Translations under genes and position numbers: made by a program
Origin: Gammaproteobacteria bacterium HGW-Gammaproteobacteria-13
Lineage (GTDB): Bacteria > Pseudomonadota > Gammaproteobacteria > Pseudomonadales > Pseudomonadaceae
Length of the DNA stretch: 64,000 nt
Direction: 5' to 3'
Assembly: GCA_002840155.1 (NCBI GenBank)
Contig: PGZH01000008.1
Location: 186,001-250,000 of the forward strand
Shown here: piece after piece, positions 9,864-19,942 of the stretch
How positions within the stretch are numbered: the stretch's first letter is position 1
How the letters are laid out: every line of letters starts with the position of its first letter
Notes under the pieces: model-generated
The model's input: only the letters and a program-made list of their open reading frames with translations
Database searches by the model: none
Told to the model about the DNA's origin: nothing

Positions 9864-10862
9864 ATGTCGGCGCTACGCATCGGCCCCTATACATTGCCAA
9901 ATTCGCTGATCCTCGCCCCCATGGCGGGCGTCACTGACCAGCCGTTTCGCCAGCTGTGCAAGCGTATGGGTGCGGGTCTGGTGGTGTCGGAAATGGTCAC
10001 CAGCGATGTGCGCCTGTGGAACACCCGCAAGTCGAGCCTGCGCATGATCCACAGCGGTGATCCCGAGCCACGCTCGGTACAGATCGCCGGTGGTGATCCC
10101 GAGATGCTCGCCGAAGCGGCGCGGCGCAACGTGGAAATGGGCGCGCAGATCATCGACATCAACATGGGCTGCCCGGCCAAGAAGGTCTGCAACAAGGCCG
10201 CCGGCTCTGCCCTGTTGAAAGACGAAATATTAGTTCGCGAGATTCTTCAGGCTGTGGTCGCTGCGGTGGCTGTGCCGGTGACCCTGAAGATCCGCACCGG
10301 CTGGGACCGCGAGAACAAGAACGGCATCAACGTGGCGAAAATCGCCGAAGACGCCGGCATTGTCGCGCTGGCCGTGCATGGCCGCACCCGCGCAGACCTG
10401 TATATGGGCGAAGCCGAGTACGACACCATCGCCGCGATCAAGCAGGCGGTGTCGATTCCGGTGCTGGCCAATGGCGATATCGATTCGCCGCAGAAGGCCA
10501 AGGCCGTATTGGCCGCCACCGGCGCCGATGGCCTGCTGATCGGCCGCGCGGCTCAGGGCCGGCCGTGGATATTCCGTGAGATCGAGCATTACCTGCGTAC
10601 CGGTGAACAACTCCCGGCACCCAGCCTGCTCGAAGTGGAACGCATTCTGCTTGAACATCTGGCTGCACTGCACGCCTTCTACGGCGATGTAATGGGCGTA
10701 CGCATTGCCCGCAAGCATGTCAGTTGGTATCTCGCAACCTTGCCGGGCGCCAGGGAGTTCCGCGCCCAATTCAATCGTCTGGACAGTACGGACGCGCAGT
10801 GCACCAACGTTCGCGAGTTTTTCAGCGAACGTCATAACAATGGAGAAGGGGTGGCCGCATGA
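9864..10862 (+). CDS. dusB: tRNA-dihydrouridine synthase B
   Basis: A 332-residue FMN enzyme that reduces uridine to dihydrouridine in tRNA. The TIM barrel carries [16 protein letters not shown] at the start, the catalytic Cys in [10 protein letters not shown] (about 103) and phosphate-binding motifs ANGDI and [16 protein letters not shown]. The ATG at 9864 is chosen because [13 protein letters not shown] is the family start and an AGGGAAG ribosome site precedes it. Its last four bases overlap the fis start, giving the classic dusB-fis operon of Gammaproteobacteria. Confidence 0.96.
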   Translation: MSALRIGPYTLPNSLILAPMAGVTDQPFRQLCKRMGAGLVVSEMVTSDVRLWNTRKSSLRMIHSGDPEPRSVQIAGGDPEMLAEAARRNVEMGAQIIDINMGCPAKKVCNKAAGSALLKDEILVREILQAVVAAVAVPVTLKIRTGWDRENKNGINVAKIAEDAGIVALAVHGRTRADLYMGEAEYDTIAAIKQAVSIPVLANGDIDSPQKAKAVLAATGADGLLIGRAAQGRPWIFREIEHYLRTGEQLPAPSLLEVERILLEHLAALHAFYGDVMGVRIARKHVSWYLATLPGAREFRAQFNRLDSTDAQCTNVREFFSERHNNGEGVAA

Positions 10863-11179
10863 CGATGTTGACTGAGACCTTAGAGAGTGGAATGGCTCCC
10901 GTGAGTGACAACAGCAGTTTGAAGCAGCATCTCAATACGCCAAGCGAAGAGGGGCAAACCCTGCGCGGCAGCGTTGAGAAAGCCCTGCACAATTATTTCG
11001 CCCATCTTGAGGGCGCCGACGTCAGTGACGTGTACAACCTGGTGCTCACCGAAGTGGAAGCACCACTGCTGGAAACCGTGATGAACTACGTCAAGGGCAA
11101 CCAGACCAAGGCCTCCGAGCTGCTCGGCCTGAATCGCGGCACCCTGCGCAAGAAGCTCAAGCAATACGACCTGCTGTAA
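10859..11179 (+). CDS. fis: DNA-binding protein Fis
   Basis: A 106-residue nucleoid-associated homodimer that bends DNA and activates rRNA and tRNA promoters in fast growth. The C-terminal helix-turn-helix ([20 protein letters not shown], about residues 80-99) is intact and the core is close to Fis of other pseudomonads. It starts within the dusB stop (ATGA), implying translational coupling. A strong terminator follows. Confidence 0.97.
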   Translation: MTMLTETLESGMAPVSDNSSLKQHLNTPSEEGQTLRGSVEKALHNYFAHLEGADVSDVYNLVLTEVEAPLLETVMNYVKGNQTKASELLGLNRGTLRKKLKQYDLL

Positions 11180-11192
11180 CCCCGAACTCCCG

Positions 11193-11224
11193 AAAAGGGC
11201 GGCCCACATGAGCCGCCTTTTTTG
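11193..11224 (+). terminator. Rho-independent terminator of dusB-fis
   Basis: GC-rich stem GGCGGC (11198-11203) and GCCGCC (11212-11217) extended by the A-run AAAA against a run of T (11218-11223). It starts 14 bp after the fis stop. Confidence 0.88.
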
Positions 11225-11268
11225 CTGATAACGCCTTTGCCAATACTTCTGCTCTGATGGATTCTGAA

Positions 11269-12876
11269 ATGACCGACCAGACCACCCGCCTCCCCGTTCG
11301 CCGTGCCTTGATCAGTGTTTCCGACAAGACCGGCATCCTCGAGTTTGCCCGCGAGCTCGTCGCCCTGAATGTGGAAATCCTCTCCACCGGCGGCACTTAC
11401 AAGCTGCTCAAGGACAACGGCATCGCTGCTGTGGAAGTGGCCGACTACACCGGCTTCCCAGAAATGATGGACGGTCGCGTCAAGACCCTGCACCCGAAGA
11501 TCCACGGTGGCATCCTCGGCCGTCGCGCCATCGACGGCGCGGTAATGGACAAGCACGGCATCAAGCCAATCGACCTGGTCGCGGTGAATCTCTACCCCTT
11601 CGCCGCCACCGTCGCCAAGCCGGGTTGTGACCTGGCCGACGCCATCGAAAACATCGACATCGGCGGCCCGACCATGGTCCGTTCTGCGGCGAAGAACCAC
11701 AAAGACGTGGCCATCGTGGTCAACGCTGGCGACTACGCGGGCATCCTTGAGTCGCTGAAAGCCGGCGGCCTGAGCTACGCCCAGCGCTTCGACCTGGCGC
11801 TGAAAGCGTTCGAGCACACCGCTGCCTACGACGGCATGATCGCCAACTACCTGGGCACCATCGACCAGAGCCGCGACACCCTCAGCACCGAAGAGCGCGG
11901 CGCCTTCCCGCGCACCTTCAACAGCCAGTTCATCAAGGCCCAGGAAATGCGCTACGGCGAGAACCCGCACCAGAGCGCGGCGTTCTACGTAGAAGCGCAA
12001 AAGGGTGAGGCGAGCGTGGCCAGCGCCATCCAGCTGCAAGGCAAGGAACTGTCGTTCAACAACGTGGCCGACACCGACGCCGCGCTGGAATGCGTGAAGA
12101 GCTTCGTCAAGCCAGCCTGCGTCATCGTCAAGCACGCCAACCCGTGCGGCGTGGCCGTGGCCCTGGACAGCGAAGGCGGCATCCGCCAGGCCTACGAGCT
12201 GGCCTACGCCACCGATACCGAGTCGGCGTTCGGCGGCATCATCGCCTTCAACCGTGAACTGGACGGCGCCACCGCCCAGGCCATTGTCGAGCGCCAGTTC
12301 GTCGAAGTGATCATCGCGCCGAAAATCAGCGCAGAGGCTCGCGCCATCGTCGCCGCCAAAGCCAACGTACGCCTGCTGGAATGCGGCGAATGGCCGGCCG
12401 AGCGCAGCGCTGGTTGGGACTTCAAGCGCGTCAACGGTGGTCTGTTGGTGCAGAGCCGCGACATCGGCATGATCAAGGCAGAAGACCTGAAAATCGTCAC
12501 CCAGCGCGCGCCGAGCGAGCAGGAAATCCATGACCTGATCTTCGCCTGGAAAGTGGCCAAGTTCGTTAAATCCAACGCCATCGTCTATGCCAAAGGCCGC
12601 CAGACCATCGGCGTCGGCGCCGGCCAGATGAGCCGCGTCAACTCCGCGCGTATTGCCGCGATCAAAGCTGAGCACGCCGGCCTGCAGGTCGCCGGCTCGG
12701 TGATGGCGTCCGACGCCTTCTTCCCGTTCCGCGACGGCCTGGATAACGCTGCTGCCAACGGCATCACCGCCGTGATTCAGCCAGGTGGCTCGATGCGCGA
12801 TGCGGAAGTTATCGCGGCGGCGGACGAAGCCGGTATTGCCATGGTGTTCACCGGTATGCGTCATTTCCGTCATTGA
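11269..12876 (+). CDS. purH: Bifunctional AICAR formyltransferase / IMP cyclohydrolase
   Basis: A 535-residue enzyme for the last two steps of IMP synthesis. The N-terminal MGS-like IMP cyclohydrolase domain (about 1-200) starts [13 protein letters not shown] and has the STGGT motif. The C-terminal AICAR transformylase domain has the [17 protein letters not shown] and GGIIAFNRE motifs. The ATG at 11269 is preferred to 11257 because [14 protein letters not shown] matches the family N-terminus. purD follows after a repeat-filled gap, as is common in pseudomonads. Confidence 0.96.
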   Translation: MTDQTTRLPVRRALISVSDKTGILEFARELVALNVEILSTGGTYKLLKDNGIAAVEVADYTGFPEMMDGRVKTLHPKIHGGILGRRAIDGAVMDKHGIKPIDLVAVNLYPFAATVAKPGCDLADAIENIDIGGPTMVRSAAKNHKDVAIVVNAGDYAGILESLKAGGLSYAQRFDLALKAFEHTAAYDGMIANYLGTIDQSRDTLSTEERGAFPRTFNSQFIKAQEMRYGENPHQSAAFYVEAQKGEASVASAIQLQGKELSFNNVADTDAALECVKSFVKPACVIVKHANPCGVAVALDSEGGIRQAYELAYATDTESAFGGIIAFNRELDGATAQAIVERQFVEVIIAPKISAEARAIVAAKANVRLLECGEWPAERSAGWDFKRVNGGLLVQSRDIGMIKAEDLKIVTQRAPSEQEIHDLIFAWKVAKFVKSNAIVYAKGRQTIGVGAGQMSRVNSARIAAIKAEHAGLQVAGSVMASDAFFPFRDGLDNAAANGITAVIQPGGSMRDAEVIAAADEAGIAMVFTGMRHFRH

Positions 12877-12879
12877 TTT

Positions 12880-12958
12880 GATGGGTATCGCAGCGCTCCA
12901 CCCATCCTACGGGCAGCGCAGATTCGTAGGATGGGTGGAGCCGTAGGCGATACCCATC
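12880..12958. repeat. REP-like nested palindrome, GATGGGTATCGC family
   Basis: Outer arms GATGGGTATCGC (12880-12891) and GCGATACCCATC (12947-12958) enclose perfect 17-bp inner arms at 12895-12911 and 12925-12941 (core CCACCCATCCTACG). The same core words recur at 45519-45605, so this is a dispersed intergenic element. Confidence 0.8.
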
Positions 12959-12976
12959 GCAACACGATTTCAGCAA

Positions 12977-13038
12977 CGTAGCCCGGATGAAATCCGGGAG
13001 CGCCCCATTTAAAAGCCCCGGATTGCATCCGGGCTACG
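12977..13038. repeat. REP-like palindrome, GTAGCCCGGATG family
   Basis: Arms CGTAGCCCGGATG (12977-12989) and CATCCGGGCTACG (13026-13038) with a smaller internal hairpin. A near copy is at 45448-45508. It ends two bases before the purD ribosome binding site. Confidence 0.82.
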
Positions 13039-13052
13039 CTCAGGAGAACCCC

Positions 13053-14342
13053 ATGAACGTATTGATCATTGGCAGCGGCGGTCGCGAACACGCCCTGGCC
13101 TGGAAAGTCGCGCAAGATAAGCGCGTCAACAAAGTCTTCGTCGCCCCCGGTAACGCCGGCACCGCCGTCGAGCCCAAGTGCGAGAACGTCAACATCGACG
13201 TGCTGGCCATCGAGCAGTTGGCTGATTTTGCCGAGCAGAACGTGCAGCTGACCATCGTTGGCCCGGAAGCGCCGCTGGTAAAAGGCGTGGTTGACCTATT
13301 CCGCTCGCGCAAGCTGGACATCTTCGGCCCAACCGCCGCCGCTGCGCAGCTGGAAGGTTCCAAGGCCTTTACCAAGGACTTCCTCGCCCGCCACGCGATT
13401 CCTACCGCCGACTACCAGAACTTCACCGAAGTCGAGCCAGCACTGGCCTACCTGCAAAAGGTCGGCGCGCCGATCGTCATCAAGGCCGATGGCCTAGCCG
13501 CAGGCAAAGGCGTGATTGTCGCCATGACCCTGACCGAAGCTGAAGACGCCGTACGCGACATGCTCGCTGGCAACGCGTTCGGTGACGCCGGCTCGCGCGT
13601 GGTCATTGAAGAGTTTCTGGATGGCGAAGAGGCTTCGTTTATCGTCATGGTCGACGGTGAGAACGTGCTGCCGATGGCCACCAGTCAGGACCACAAACGC
13701 GTTGGCGACGGCGATACCGGCCCCAACACCGGCGGCATGGGCGCGTACTCGCCAGCTCCGGTGGTCACCGCCGAGGTACATCAGCGGGTGATGGACGAAG
13801 TCATCTACCCGACCGTGCGCGGCATGGCCAGCGAAGGCAACGTCTACACCGGCTTTCTTTACGCCGGGCTGATGATCGACAAGGCCGGCAAGCCCAAGGT
13901 TATCGAGTTCAACTGCCGCTTCGGCGACCCGGAAACCCAGCCGATCATGTGCCGCCTGGAATCTTCCCTGGTGCTGCTGGTCGAAGCCGCACTGGCCAAG
14001 GCGCTGGACAAGGTCGAAGCCACCTGGGACCCGCGCCCGACCGTGGGTGTGGTGATCGCCGCCGGTGGTTACCCTGCCGATTACGCCAAGGGCGATGTGA
14101 TCGAGGGTCTGGATGCTGCCGCACAGCTGGACGGCAAAGTCTTCCATGCTGGCACTGCGCTGAAGGACGGCCAGATCGTCACCGCTGGCGGCCGCGTACT
14201 CTGCGCCACTGCTATCGGTCGCACCGTTGAGGAAGCCCAGCAGCAGGCTTATCGCCTGGCCGAGAAGATCCGCTGGAACGGCAGTTTCTACCGCAACGAT
14301 ATCGGTTACCGCGCCATTGCCCGCGAACGCGGGGAAAAGTGA
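13053..14342 (+). CDS. purD: Phosphoribosylamine-glycine ligase (GAR synthetase)
   Basis: A 429-residue ATP-grasp enzyme that joins phosphoribosylamine and glycine in purine synthesis. It opens MNVLIIGSGGREHALAW and has the ATP-grasp segments PIVIKADGLAAGKGV and EFNCRFGDPETQ. The ATG at 13053 follows a CAGGAG ribosome site; a frame extending to 12987 runs through a REP-like palindrome and is rejected. A terminator lies 11 bp after the stop. Confidence 0.96.
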   Translation: MNVLIIGSGGREHALAWKVAQDKRVNKVFVAPGNAGTAVEPKCENVNIDVLAIEQLADFAEQNVQLTIVGPEAPLVKGVVDLFRSRKLDIFGPTAAAAQLEGSKAFTKDFLARHAIPTADYQNFTEVEPALAYLQKVGAPIVIKADGLAAGKGVIVAMTLTEAEDAVRDMLAGNAFGDAGSRVVIEEFLDGEEASFIVMVDGENVLPMATSQDHKRVGDGDTGPNTGGMGAYSPAPVVTAEVHQRVMDEVIYPTVRGMASEGNVYTGFLYAGLMIDKAGKPKVIEFNCRFGDPETQPIMCRLESSLVLLVEAALAKALDKVEATWDPRPTVGVVIAAGGYPADYAKGDVIEGLDAAAQLDGKVFHAGTALKDGQIVTAGGRVLCATAIGRTVEEAQQQAYRLAEKIRWNGSFYRNDIGYRAIARERGEK

Positions 14343-14353
14343 AGGTAATTAAC

Positions 14354-14383
14354 GACAAAGGTGGCCAATTGGCCACCTTTGTC
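14354..14383. terminator. Terminator hairpin after purD
   Basis: Perfect 13-bp arms GACAAAGGTGGCC (14354-14366) and GGCCACCTTTGTC (14371-14383) around AATT. The T-rich tail is short (ATATTTC). Confidence 0.75.
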
Positions 14384-14408
14384 ATATTTCCCTCGCGAAC
14401 AGCTTGGC

Positions 14409-14414
14409 TATAAT
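14409..14414 (+). promoter_or_regulatory. Consensus -10 box for retS
   Basis: A perfect TATAAT lies 30 bp before the GTG start. The -35 region at 16-17 bp spacing is weak (TTTCCC or similar), so an activator may be needed. Confidence 0.5.
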
Positions 14415-14444
14415 CCGACCACTTATTTCTGAAGGGACTTCACT

Positions 14445-17225
14445 GTGCGCCGGCTGAGGATTGCCACCTACCTGCTACTCAGCACGCTGCTGATGGCGCT
14501 CACTGTAGCGTCGGCTCAGGCAGGGGCGCAGGCATCCTGGTCCAGTCTCACCGACCCAAGCGCCGCGCTGCAATTCAATGATGTAAGCAGCCCCGAACGC
14601 CAGGCGCAGTTCCGTTCCACCGACCTCACCCAGCTCTACACCCCCGGCGGCAACAGCGCGCTATGGCTGCATCACCGCATGCCAGCCAACACCGACGCGC
14701 AGATGCTGCGGGTGTTTGCCCCCTACCTGGCCTATCTCGACCTGTATGTGCTGCAAGGCGACACGCTGATCGAGCAGGCGCATACCGGCAGCAACCTGCC
14801 GTTTTCCAGCCGGCCGCTGGCCAGCCGTGATTTCCTGCTGCCGCTGCCCAAAGCTGAACAGCCGCTGGATATCTACCTGCGCCTGGCCTCGGAACATTCG
14901 CTGCGCCCCAGCATTACCTTGCAAAGTGCGCAGGCGATGGTCGCTGATGACGACCGCCCGCTGCTGTTCGGCCTGCTGCTCGGCTGCCTGGGCATGCTGG
15001 TGGCCTATAACCTCGTGCGCTTTGCCTACACCCGCGCCGTCAGTGGCCTGTGGCTGGCGGCCACCCAGGTCTGCCAGCTGATCGCGGTGGTCAGCCTGCT
15101 GGGGATCAGCACGCCCTGGCTTAGCGAATGGCAAAGCCTGCAGCCGCAGATCGCCAATCTGGCGATGCTGCTGGCCGCGCTCTGCGCCCTGTGTTTTACC
15201 GCCAGCTTCTTCCACAAGGTCTGCCCGAGCACACCACTGAACCATCTGCTCACCGCTGAAGTGGTGGTGATCAGCCTGGTCTGCGTGGCCCTGCTGGTGG
15301 CGACCAACCTGCAGTTCAATCAACTGGTCTATCTGCTTAACGCCGTCGCCGGCCTGAGCATTTTGCTGGTGGCGCTGAGCCATTGGCGGCATGGCTACCA
15401 GCCGGCGCGGCTGTTCAGCCTGGCCGTGCTGCTGTTCTGCGCAGCCTTTATCTGTGCCCTGCCGATCCTCTTCGGCTACTGGGCGGTGCAGAGCGAGTGG
15501 ATGGCCTACGGCCTGCTCGCCGTCACCGCGGTCAGCGGTTTTATCCTCAGCATGGCGCTGAGCGAGCGACAGCGACGCATCATGCAGGACCACTTCAGCA
15601 CCAGCCGCGCCCTCGCCGCCAGCTCCGCCGAACTCAAGGCTAAGGCGGAATTTCTCGCCAAGATCAGCCACGAAATCCGCACCCCGATGAATGGCGTGCT
15701 GGGCATGACCGAACTGCTGCTCGGCACCCCGCTATCCGCCAAACAGCGCGACTACGTGCAAACCATCCACAGCTCGGGCAACGAGCTGCTCACGCTGATC
15801 AACGAAATCCTCGATATCTCCAAGCTCGAATCCGGGCAGATCGAGCTGGATGACGTGCAGTTCGACCTCAACGCGCTGATCGAAGACTGCCTGGATATCT
15901 TCCGCGCCAAGGCTGAGCAGCAGAAGGTCGAGCTGATCAGCTTTATGCAGCCGCAAGTGCCACGGGTGATCAGCGGTGACCCCACGCGCCTGCGCCAGAC
16001 CCTGCTGAGCTTGCTGGACAACGCCTTCAAACAGACCGACGAAGGCGAAATCCTCTTGGTCGTGGCCCTCGACACCAATACCGAACAACCGCGCCTGCGC
16101 ATTGCCGTACAGGACAGCGGCAAACCGCTGGACGCCAGCGAGCGCGACGCGCTGCTGAATGCCGAACTGCACAGCAAGGACTTCCTCGCCGCGACCAAAC
16201 TCGGCGGCCGCCTCGGCCTGATCATCGCCCGCCAGTTGGTGCGTCTGATGGAAGGCGAGTTCGGCATCCAGAGCGGCGGCAGCCAGGGTTCGACCCTGTG
16301 GCTGACCCTGCCGCTGGACGCCACCCGCCTGGAGCAGCCCACCGCCGACCTCGACGCCTCGCTGCAGGGCGCGCGCCTGCTGGTGGTGGACGATAACGAC
16401 ACCTGCCGCAAGGTGCTGGTACAACAGTGCAGTGCCTGGGGCATGCAGGTCAGCGCGGTGCCGTCGGGTAAAGAGGCCATGGCCCTGCTGCGCACCAAGG
16501 CGCATCTGCGTGAATACTTCGATGCCGTGCTGCTCGATCAGGACATGCCCGGCATGACCGGCATGCAGCTGGCCGCGCGGATCAAGGAAGACGCCAACCT
16601 CAACCACGACATTCTGGTGATCATGCTCACCGGCATCAGCAATGCGCCGAGCAAGATCATCGCACGCAACGCCGGGATCAAACGCATCCTGGCCAAGCCG
16701 GTGGCCGGCTACACCCTGAAAACCACCCTGGCCGATGAACTGGCGCAGCGCGGCAAGGGCGATTCGCCGATGTTCAGCCCGACGCCGGTCAGCGCACCGC
16801 TGAACGTGCCCAATGATTTCCGCATCCTGGTGGCCGAGGACAACACCATCTCCACCAAGGTGATCCGCGGCATGCTCGGCAAGCTCAACCTGCAGCCCGA
16901 CACCGCCAGCAACGGCGAAGAGGCCCTTAGCGCGATGAAGGCGCAGCAGTACGATCTGGTGCTAATGGACTGCGAAATGCCGGTGCTCGACGGCTTCTCC
17001 GCCACCGAACAGCTGCGCGCCTGGGAAGCCGCCGAGCAACGCGCACGCACCCCGGTGGTGGCGCTCACCGCGCATATCCTCAATGAGCATAAAGAGCGCG
17101 CACGCCAGGTCGGCATGGACGGGCATATGTCCAAACCGGTGGAGATGTCGCAACTGCGCGAGCTGATCGAACACTGGGTTGCCGAGCGGGAAATACGCCG
17201 CCAACGCGACGCCCTGCCGTCCTGA
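14445..17225 (+). CDS. retS: Hybrid sensor histidine kinase RetS
   Basis: A 926-residue membrane hybrid kinase. A signal peptide (about 1-26) leads to a periplasmic 7TMR-DISM extracellular domain (about 40-165) and a seven-helix membrane region (about 175-370). Then come HisKA with His409 in [12 protein letters not shown], an HATPase_c domain, and two receivers with Asp698 (VLLDQDMPG) and Asp842 (VLMDCEMP). This H-D-D set parallels P. aeruginosa RetS, which restrains GacS signalling and so controls the small-RNA/RsmA switch between acute virulence and biofilm. It has no HPt domain. The start is GTG with a GAAGGGA ribosome site. Synteny after purD supports the name. Confidence 0.9.
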   Translation: MRRLRIATYLLLSTLLMALTVASAQAGAQASWSSLTDPSAALQFNDVSSPERQAQFRSTDLTQLYTPGGNSALWLHHRMPANTDAQMLRVFAPYLAYLDLYVLQGDTLIEQAHTGSNLPFSSRPLASRDFLLPLPKAEQPLDIYLRLASEHSLRPSITLQSAQAMVADDDRPLLFGLLLGCLGMLVAYNLVRFAYTRAVSGLWLAATQVCQLIAVVSLLGISTPWLSEWQSLQPQIANLAMLLAALCALCFTASFFHKVCPSTPLNHLLTAEVVVISLVCVALLVATNLQFNQLVYLLNAVAGLSILLVALSHWRHGYQPARLFSLAVLLFCAAFICALPILFGYWAVQSEWMAYGLLAVTAVSGFILSMALSERQRRIMQDHFSTSRALAASSAELKAKAEFLAKISHEIRTPMNGVLGMTELLLGTPLSAKQRDYVQTIHSSGNELLTLINEILDISKLESGQIELDDVQFDLNALIEDCLDIFRAKAEQQKVELISFMQPQVPRVISGDPTRLRQTLLSLLDNAFKQTDEGEILLVVALDTNTEQPRLRIAVQDSGKPLDASERDALLNAELHSKDFLAATKLGGRLGLIIARQLVRLMEGEFGIQSGGSQGSTLWLTLPLDATRLEQPTADLDASLQGARLLVVDDNDTCRKVLVQQCSAWGMQVSAVPSGKEAMALLRTKAHLREYFDAVLLDQDMPGMTGMQLAARIKEDANLNHDILVIMLTGISNAPSKIIARNAGIKRILAKPVAGYTLKTTLADELAQRGKGDSPMFSPTPVSAPLNVPNDFRILVAEDNTISTKVIRGMLGKLNLQPDTASNGEEALSAMKAQQYDLVLMDCEMPVLDGFSATEQLRAWEAAEQRARTPVVALTAHILNEHKERARQVGMDGHMSKPVEMSQLRELIEHWVAEREIRRQRDALPS

Positions 17226-17296
17226 GCAGGGTTGATTGCCCGGCAACCGCTACACGCTTACCCTGCCACCCTTCTTTATCGAGACGAGTCCTTTCC

Positions 17297-17893
17297 ATGG
17301 CGTCCGCGCTGTTCAGCCTGTATTTGAAACTGCTGGTGCTCTATAGCCCGTTCTTCGTGCTGTCGTGCTTTATCGGCCTGAGCCGTGGCTACACAGTCAA
17401 GGAGCGCAAGCGCCTGGCCTGGAAAGTCGCCCTCGGCGTGCTGATCGCCAGCGTGCTGCTGTACCTGTTCGGCAAACACATCTTCACCCTGTTCGGCATC
17501 ACCATCGACGCCTTCCGCATCGGTGCCGGCAGCGTGCTGTTTATCTCGGCCCTCGGCATGGCCCAGGGCAAGTCGGCGGTGCAGAGCGACAACGTGCAGC
17601 AGGACGTGACCATCGTGCCGCTGACCATTCCGCTCACCGTCGGCCCCGGCACCATCGGTGCGCTGCTGCTGATGGGCGCCAGCCAGCCGGACTGGGGCGA
17701 CAAGGCCGTGGCCGTGCTGGGCATCGCCCTGGCCAGCCTCACCGTGGGCGTGGTGCTGTATATGTCCAACCAGTTCGAACGCCTGCTTGGCGATCAGGGC
17801 CTGCAGATCGTCAGCCGCCTGATGGGCCTGTTCGTTTGCGCCCTGGCCGCGCAGATCATCTTTACCGGGGTGAAGAACTACCTCGCGCTGTAA
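17297..17893 (+). CDS. MarC family integral membrane protein
   Basis: A 198-residue inner-membrane protein with about six hydrophobic segments and the MarC-family (UPF0056) pattern, including the IDAFRIGAGSVLFISALGM segment and PLTIPLTVGPGTIGALLL. Family function is unresolved; E. coli MarC is not required for multiple antibiotic resistance despite its name. It lies 71 bp after retS, with no clear terminator between them, and before the urea cluster. Confidence 0.85.
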   Translation: MASALFSLYLKLLVLYSPFFVLSCFIGLSRGYTVKERKRLAWKVALGVLIASVLLYLFGKHIFTLFGITIDAFRIGAGSVLFISALGMAQGKSAVQSDNVQQDVTIVPLTIPLTVGPGTIGALLLMGASQPDWGDKAVAVLGIALASLTVGVVLYMSNQFERLLGDQGLQIVSRLMGLFVCALAAQIIFTGVKNYLAL

Positions 17894-17948
17894 CCCCCGG
17901 CGCGGTCAATACGGTGCCGTAGCCCCTCCCATGCAATACCCACAACCT

Positions 17949-17998
17949 TGCACCATCCGCATGCAGCGCAGCCCTGCTGCGGTGCACGACGGCGTGCA
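17949..17998 (+). promoter_or_regulatory. Two NtrC-like sites upstream of the atzF sigma-54 promoter
   Basis: TGCACC-N7-TGCA (17949-17965) and TGCAC-N6-GTGCA (17983-17998) resemble the NtrC dyad TGCAC-N7-GTGCA; the second has one base less between its arms. Their centres are about 33 bp apart, near three helical turns, and about 95 and 130 bp before the predicted start of transcription. That geometry resembles the glnA enhancer. Confidence 0.45.
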
Positions 17999-18060
17999 AA
18001 AACTCTCGCAGCACCCGCAAAATTAATCTAACCGATTGAAAATAAAGCACTTAAAAGAAC

Positions 18061-18076
18061 TGGCATCGACATTGCT
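18061..18076 (+). promoter_or_regulatory. Sigma-54 promoter of atzF-uca
   Basis: TGGCATCGACATTGCT carries the invariant -24 GG (18062-18063) and -12 GC (18074-18075) at the required spacing, matching TGGCAC-N5-TTGCW closely. Transcription should start near 18086. Confidence 0.75.
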
Positions 18077-18091
18077 GTAGGCATTCCATCA

Positions 18092-18103
18092 CTTGGATAC
18101 AAG
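18092..18103 (+). promoter_or_regulatory. GntR-like operator in the atzF leader
   Basis: The dyad CTTGGATACAAG has the TTG-N4-CAA form of many FCD-type GntR operators (for example TTGTATACAA). It lies just after the predicted transcription start and next to the first ATG. A GntR gene is the third gene of the cluster. Confidence 0.4.
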
Positions 18104-18118
18104 ATGGAATTTCAGAGC

Positions 18119-19933
18119 ATGTCCAACGCCCCTATCGCCTTCACCCTCGCCGACTGGCAACAGACCTACCGCGACGGCCAATCGCCCGCCGAGCTGCTGC
18201 ATAGCCTGCGCCTGGCACTGAGCAGCGCAGATAACGCCTGGATCGCACTGGCCAGCGAAGCCCAGCTCAACAGCCAACTCGATGCTTTGTCAGCGCTGCT
18301 CGACGCGGCCAACGGCGAGCTAAGCAAGCTGCCGCTGTACGGCGTGCCCTTTGCCATCAAGGACAATATCGACGCCGCCGGCTGGCCCACCACCGCTGCC
18401 TGCCCCGAGTTCGCCTACAGCGCGGCAGCAGACGCCACGGTGGTGGCCAAGCTGCGTGCGGCGGGTGCCATCCTGATCGGCAAGACCAACCTCGACCAGT
18501 TCGCCACCGGCCTGGTCGGCACCCGCTCACCCCACGGTGCGGTGTGCAACAGCTTTAACCCGGATTACGTCAGCGGCGGTTCCAGCTCCGGCTCGGCCAG
18601 TGTGGTCGCGCGCGGCCTGGTGCCCTTCGCGCTGGGCACCGACACCGCCGGCTCCGGCCGCGTGCCGGCTGGCTTCAACAATATTGTCGGGCTCAAGCCG
18701 AGCAAAGGCTGGCTATCCAACAGCGGCCTGGTGCCGGCCTGCAAGACGCTGGATTGCATCTCGGTCTTTGCCCTGACCGTCAGCGATGCCCTGAGCGTGG
18801 CGCAGATTGCCGGCGGCTATGACGCAGCCGATCCCTACAGCCGCAAAAACCCAGGCAGCGCCAAAGTCGGCATGCCGGCCCGGCCGCGCCTGGCGATACC
18901 GAGCAACCCTGAGTTCTTCGGCGACATGCAGAACCAGGCCGTCTTCGAGGCAGCCCTGGGCACACTGCGCGAACTGGGCGCCGAGCTGGTGGACATCGAT
19001 TTCACGCCCTTCCAGCAACTGGCTGAGCAGCTGTATTACGGCAGCTGGGTCGCCGAGCGCACGGTGGCGCTGGAAGGCGTCGACCCGGCACATATCAACC
19101 CGGTGGTGCGCGGCATCGTCGCGGGCGGCCATAAATACAGCGCCTGCGACGCTTACAAAGCCGAATATATTCGCGCCGAACTGAGCCGCACGATCAACGA
19201 CATTCTGGCCGGCTTCGATGCTCTAGTCGTACCGACCTCGCCAACCCTTCGCACGCTGACCGAGATGGACGCAGAACCCGTGCTGTTCAACAGCCAGTTC
19301 GGCACCTACACCAACTTCACCAACCTCGCCGACCTATCCGCCCTGGCTGTACCGGCCGGACTTCGCGCCGACGGCCTGCCCGCCGGGATCACCCTGATCG
19401 CCCCAGCCTGGCATGACCAGGCCCTGGCTGCCTTCGGTCAACGCTGGCAGCAAGCGCTCAAGCTACAGCTGGGTGCCACGGGTAAAGCATTGCCCGAGCA
19501 GGCGCCGAGCAGCACGCCGGCCCCCGGCAGCGTGCGCGTCGCCGTAGTCGGCGCGCACCTGACTGGTATGCCGCTGAACTTCCAGCTCACCAGCCGCGAC
19601 GCCGTGCTGGTGGAGCAAACCACCAGCGCCGCCACCTATCGCCTGTATGCCCTGCCCGGCACCGTGCCGCCCAAACCCGGGCTGGCGCGAGTGAGCGAGG
19701 ACGGTGCGGCAATCATCGTCGAGCTGTGGGATATCCCCCAGGCGCGCTTTGGTGAGTTTGTCGCGGAAATCCCCACGCCACTGGGCATCGGCAATCTGCA
19801 GCTGGCCGATGGTCGCTGGGTCAAAGGCTTTATCTGCGAGCCCTACGCCCTGGATGGCGCCCGCGATATCACCAGCTTTGGCGGCTGGCGCGCGTTTATC
19901 GCCGCACAGAACGCCAACGCAGCTAAGGCTTAA
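18119..19933 (+). CDS. atzF: Allophanate hydrolase
   Basis: A 604-residue amidase-signature enzyme that hydrolyses allophanate to ammonia and CO2, the second step of the urea amidolyase pathway. The Ser-cisSer-Lys triad is visible as Lys81 (FAIKDNID), the GGSSSGSAS loop (Ser155-157) and Ser179 (TDTAGSGRVPA). These lie ten residues before K91, S165 and S189 as recalled for AtzF. A separate C-terminal domain of about 130 residues follows, as in full-length allophanate hydrolases. An in-frame ATG at 18104 would add five residues but abuts the putative operator; the choice is uncertain. The gene ends 9 bp before uca. Confidence 0.92.
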   Translation: MSNAPIAFTLADWQQTYRDGQSPAELLHSLRLALSSADNAWIALASEAQLNSQLDALSALLDAANGELSKLPLYGVPFAIKDNIDAAGWPTTAACPEFAYSAAADATVVAKLRAAGAILIGKTNLDQFATGLVGTRSPHGAVCNSFNPDYVSGGSSSGSASVVARGLVPFALGTDTAGSGRVPAGFNNIVGLKPSKGWLSNSGLVPACKTLDCISVFALTVSDALSVAQIAGGYDAADPYSRKNPGSAKVGMPARPRLAIPSNPEFFGDMQNQAVFEAALGTLRELGAELVDIDFTPFQQLAEQLYYGSWVAERTVALEGVDPAHINPVVRGIVAGGHKYSACDAYKAEYIRAELSRTINDILAGFDALVVPTSPTLRTLTEMDAEPVLFNSQFGTYTNFTNLADLSALAVPAGLRADGLPAGITLIAPAWHDQALAAFGQRWQQALKLQLGATGKALPEQAPSSTPAPGSVRVAVVGAHLTGMPLNFQLTSRDAVLVEQTTSAATYRLYALPGTVPPKPGLARVSEDGAAIIVELWDIPQARFGEFVAEIPTPLGIGNLQLADGRWVKGFICEPYALDGARDITSFGGWRAFIAAQNANAAKA

Positions 19934-19942
19934 GGAGAGAGC

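Noticed and set aside
11086-12873. Long open frame on the minus strand opposite fis and purH
   Set aside because: It mirrors the strong codon bias of purH, has no family features and covers the fis terminator. It is a GC-bias shadow.
12880-13038. CRISPR array or insertion-sequence ends
   Set aside because: Only inverted pairs are present, with no regular direct repeats, spacers, transposase or target duplications. They fit REP-like palindromes.
17894-18118. Guanidine-I (ykkC) riboswitch before the allophanate hydrolase gene
   Set aside because: The conserved ykkC sequence blocks were not found; the gap instead shows sigma-54, NtrC-like and GntR-like elements.
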